A stretch of DNA of 64,000 nt. Origin: Sycobia sp. Sy_11. Lineage: Eukaryota > Arthropoda > Insecta > Hymenoptera > Epichrysomallidae. Made by a program: the position numbers and the translations under genes. Under the pieces are notes generated by a model. That model was given only the letters and a program-made list of their open reading frames with translations. It did no database searches and had not been told where the DNA came from. Shown one piece after another: positions 63,511 through 64,000 of the stretch (its first letter is position 1; every line of letters starts with the position of its first letter). The stretch lies in contig JACCIC010000273.1 of assembly GCA_018907035.1 (NCBI GenBank), positions 331,501-395,500 of the forward strand, in the 5' to 3' direction.

Positions 63511-64000
63511 TGTGCGTGCGTGTGCGCGCGCGCGCGTGTATATGCGTAAGTAAGTAAGCAAGTGGAAGAGGAGAAACCGATGGCTGCTCGTTTATAAGGT
63601 AATGCAGTGTAATGCGGATTAGCCGCTCTGGCGAGTGTTCACCGGAGACTGCGCGGGGCCAGGCGCGGAGATCGCGTATAATACTCGCGAGTCGCGCGCT
63701 CGATCGCTCTGTATGCGCGCGCGCGCGCGCGCGCATTATACCGATCATTATACGGCGGGTATATCTCGTGCGAACTTTTTCATTTTCTCACCTCGCACCT
63801 TGCGCCTACGTGGAATATCCCTCGTGCCCTCTCCCCCCCCCCCGAAACCCATCTCCGCGCTCCTTCGCCGCTTGGCCGCCGAATGTAAAATGCTTTGGGG
63901 AATTGGGGAGCGAGAGGGGACGCGCGGATATGATTTATGCGCACCGTAGTGCTCTTACGGGTGAAATAATAAATGCGAGGTCCCGGGATGCGCCGCGAGG
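63200..64000. promoter_or_regulatory. GC-rich, CpG-rich window end with Z-forming and TA tracts
   Basis: The last 0.8 kb alternate between CpG-rich DNA, two TA tracts (63352-63394, 63464-63507), and CG/GT runs (63511-63540, 63715-63734). The composition would suit a promoter or 5' exon of a gene beyond the window, or a distal 5' exon of the minus-strand sulfatase. A TTTATAAG at 63590-63597 is a possible but unproven TATA box. Overlapping long frames on both strands are repeat or GC artefacts. Confidence 0.3.

Noticed and set aside
63160..63949. Several 100-184 aa frames with Ile-Tyr runs
   Set aside because: Ile-Tyr runs are translations of TA dinucleotide repeats, and the Arg/Ala-rich parts come from CG runs. 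The frames overlap on both strands.

Overview
The window looks like a piece of an insect nuclear genome, probably hymenopteran (wasp or ant). The reasons are intron-split genes with consensus GT/AG sites, an AT-rich background with many (AT)n, (AG)n and (AC)n tracts, mariner, hAT and LINE remains, and GC-rich exons sitting in AT-rich introns. I see no bacterial operon, CRISPR array, phage or plasmid feature. The species assignment is inference.

Three protein-coding genes can be rebuilt exon by exon; in each, the phase closes across every junction. (1) Minus strand, 11649 down to 4775: a four-exon FAXDC2-like membrane fatty-acid-hydroxylase-superfamily protein (386 aa). (2) Plus strand, 17693 to 31317: a thirteen-exon giant coiled-coil golgin (3246 aa), tentatively lava lamp, with N-terminal resemblance to giantin. 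Genes 1 and 2 are head to head across about 6 kb. (3) Minus strand, 48990 down to 32948: a six-exon arylsulfatase B-like sulfatase (711 aa) with the CTPSR active-site motif, a C-terminal membrane segment and a short last exon that no long open frame reveals. Genes 2 and 3 converge tail to tail, with about 1.6 kb between stop codons.

Mobile DNA is concentrated in introns and intergenic DNA. There are three mariner copies from three different lineages (871-1644, 10003-10936, 34971-35793). All have recognisable paired terminal inverted repeats and TA duplications, and all are internally deleted. A badly decayed hAT transposase of the ZMYM/TTF-like kind lies at about 7890-8900, and a decayed non-LTR reverse transcriptase at about 36050-37100. 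The FAXDC2-like intron also holds a nested structure: a trinucleotide microsatellite is interrupted by an imperfect palindrome, which is itself interrupted near its centre by mariner copy 2. A dispersed repeat of about 95 bp next to microsatellites occurs at 39.4 kb and, inverted, at 49.7 kb.

From 49.1 kb to the end I find no supportable coding gene. That stretch is AT-rich DNA with many microsatellites, one GC-rich island (60.6-61.5 kb) and a GC-rich, CpG-rich end (63.2-64.0 kb) that could be promoter or 5' exon DNA of a neighbouring gene. The three genes do not form an obvious pathway; two act in the secretory/endomembrane system (Golgi golgin, lumenal sulfatase) and one is a probable ER membrane lipid enzyme. 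I did not find a convincing new biological system. The best leads are the nested palindrome/mariner locus, the microsatellite-linked dispersed repeat, the membrane-anchored sulfatase and the adaptor-like tryptophan motifs in the golgin.
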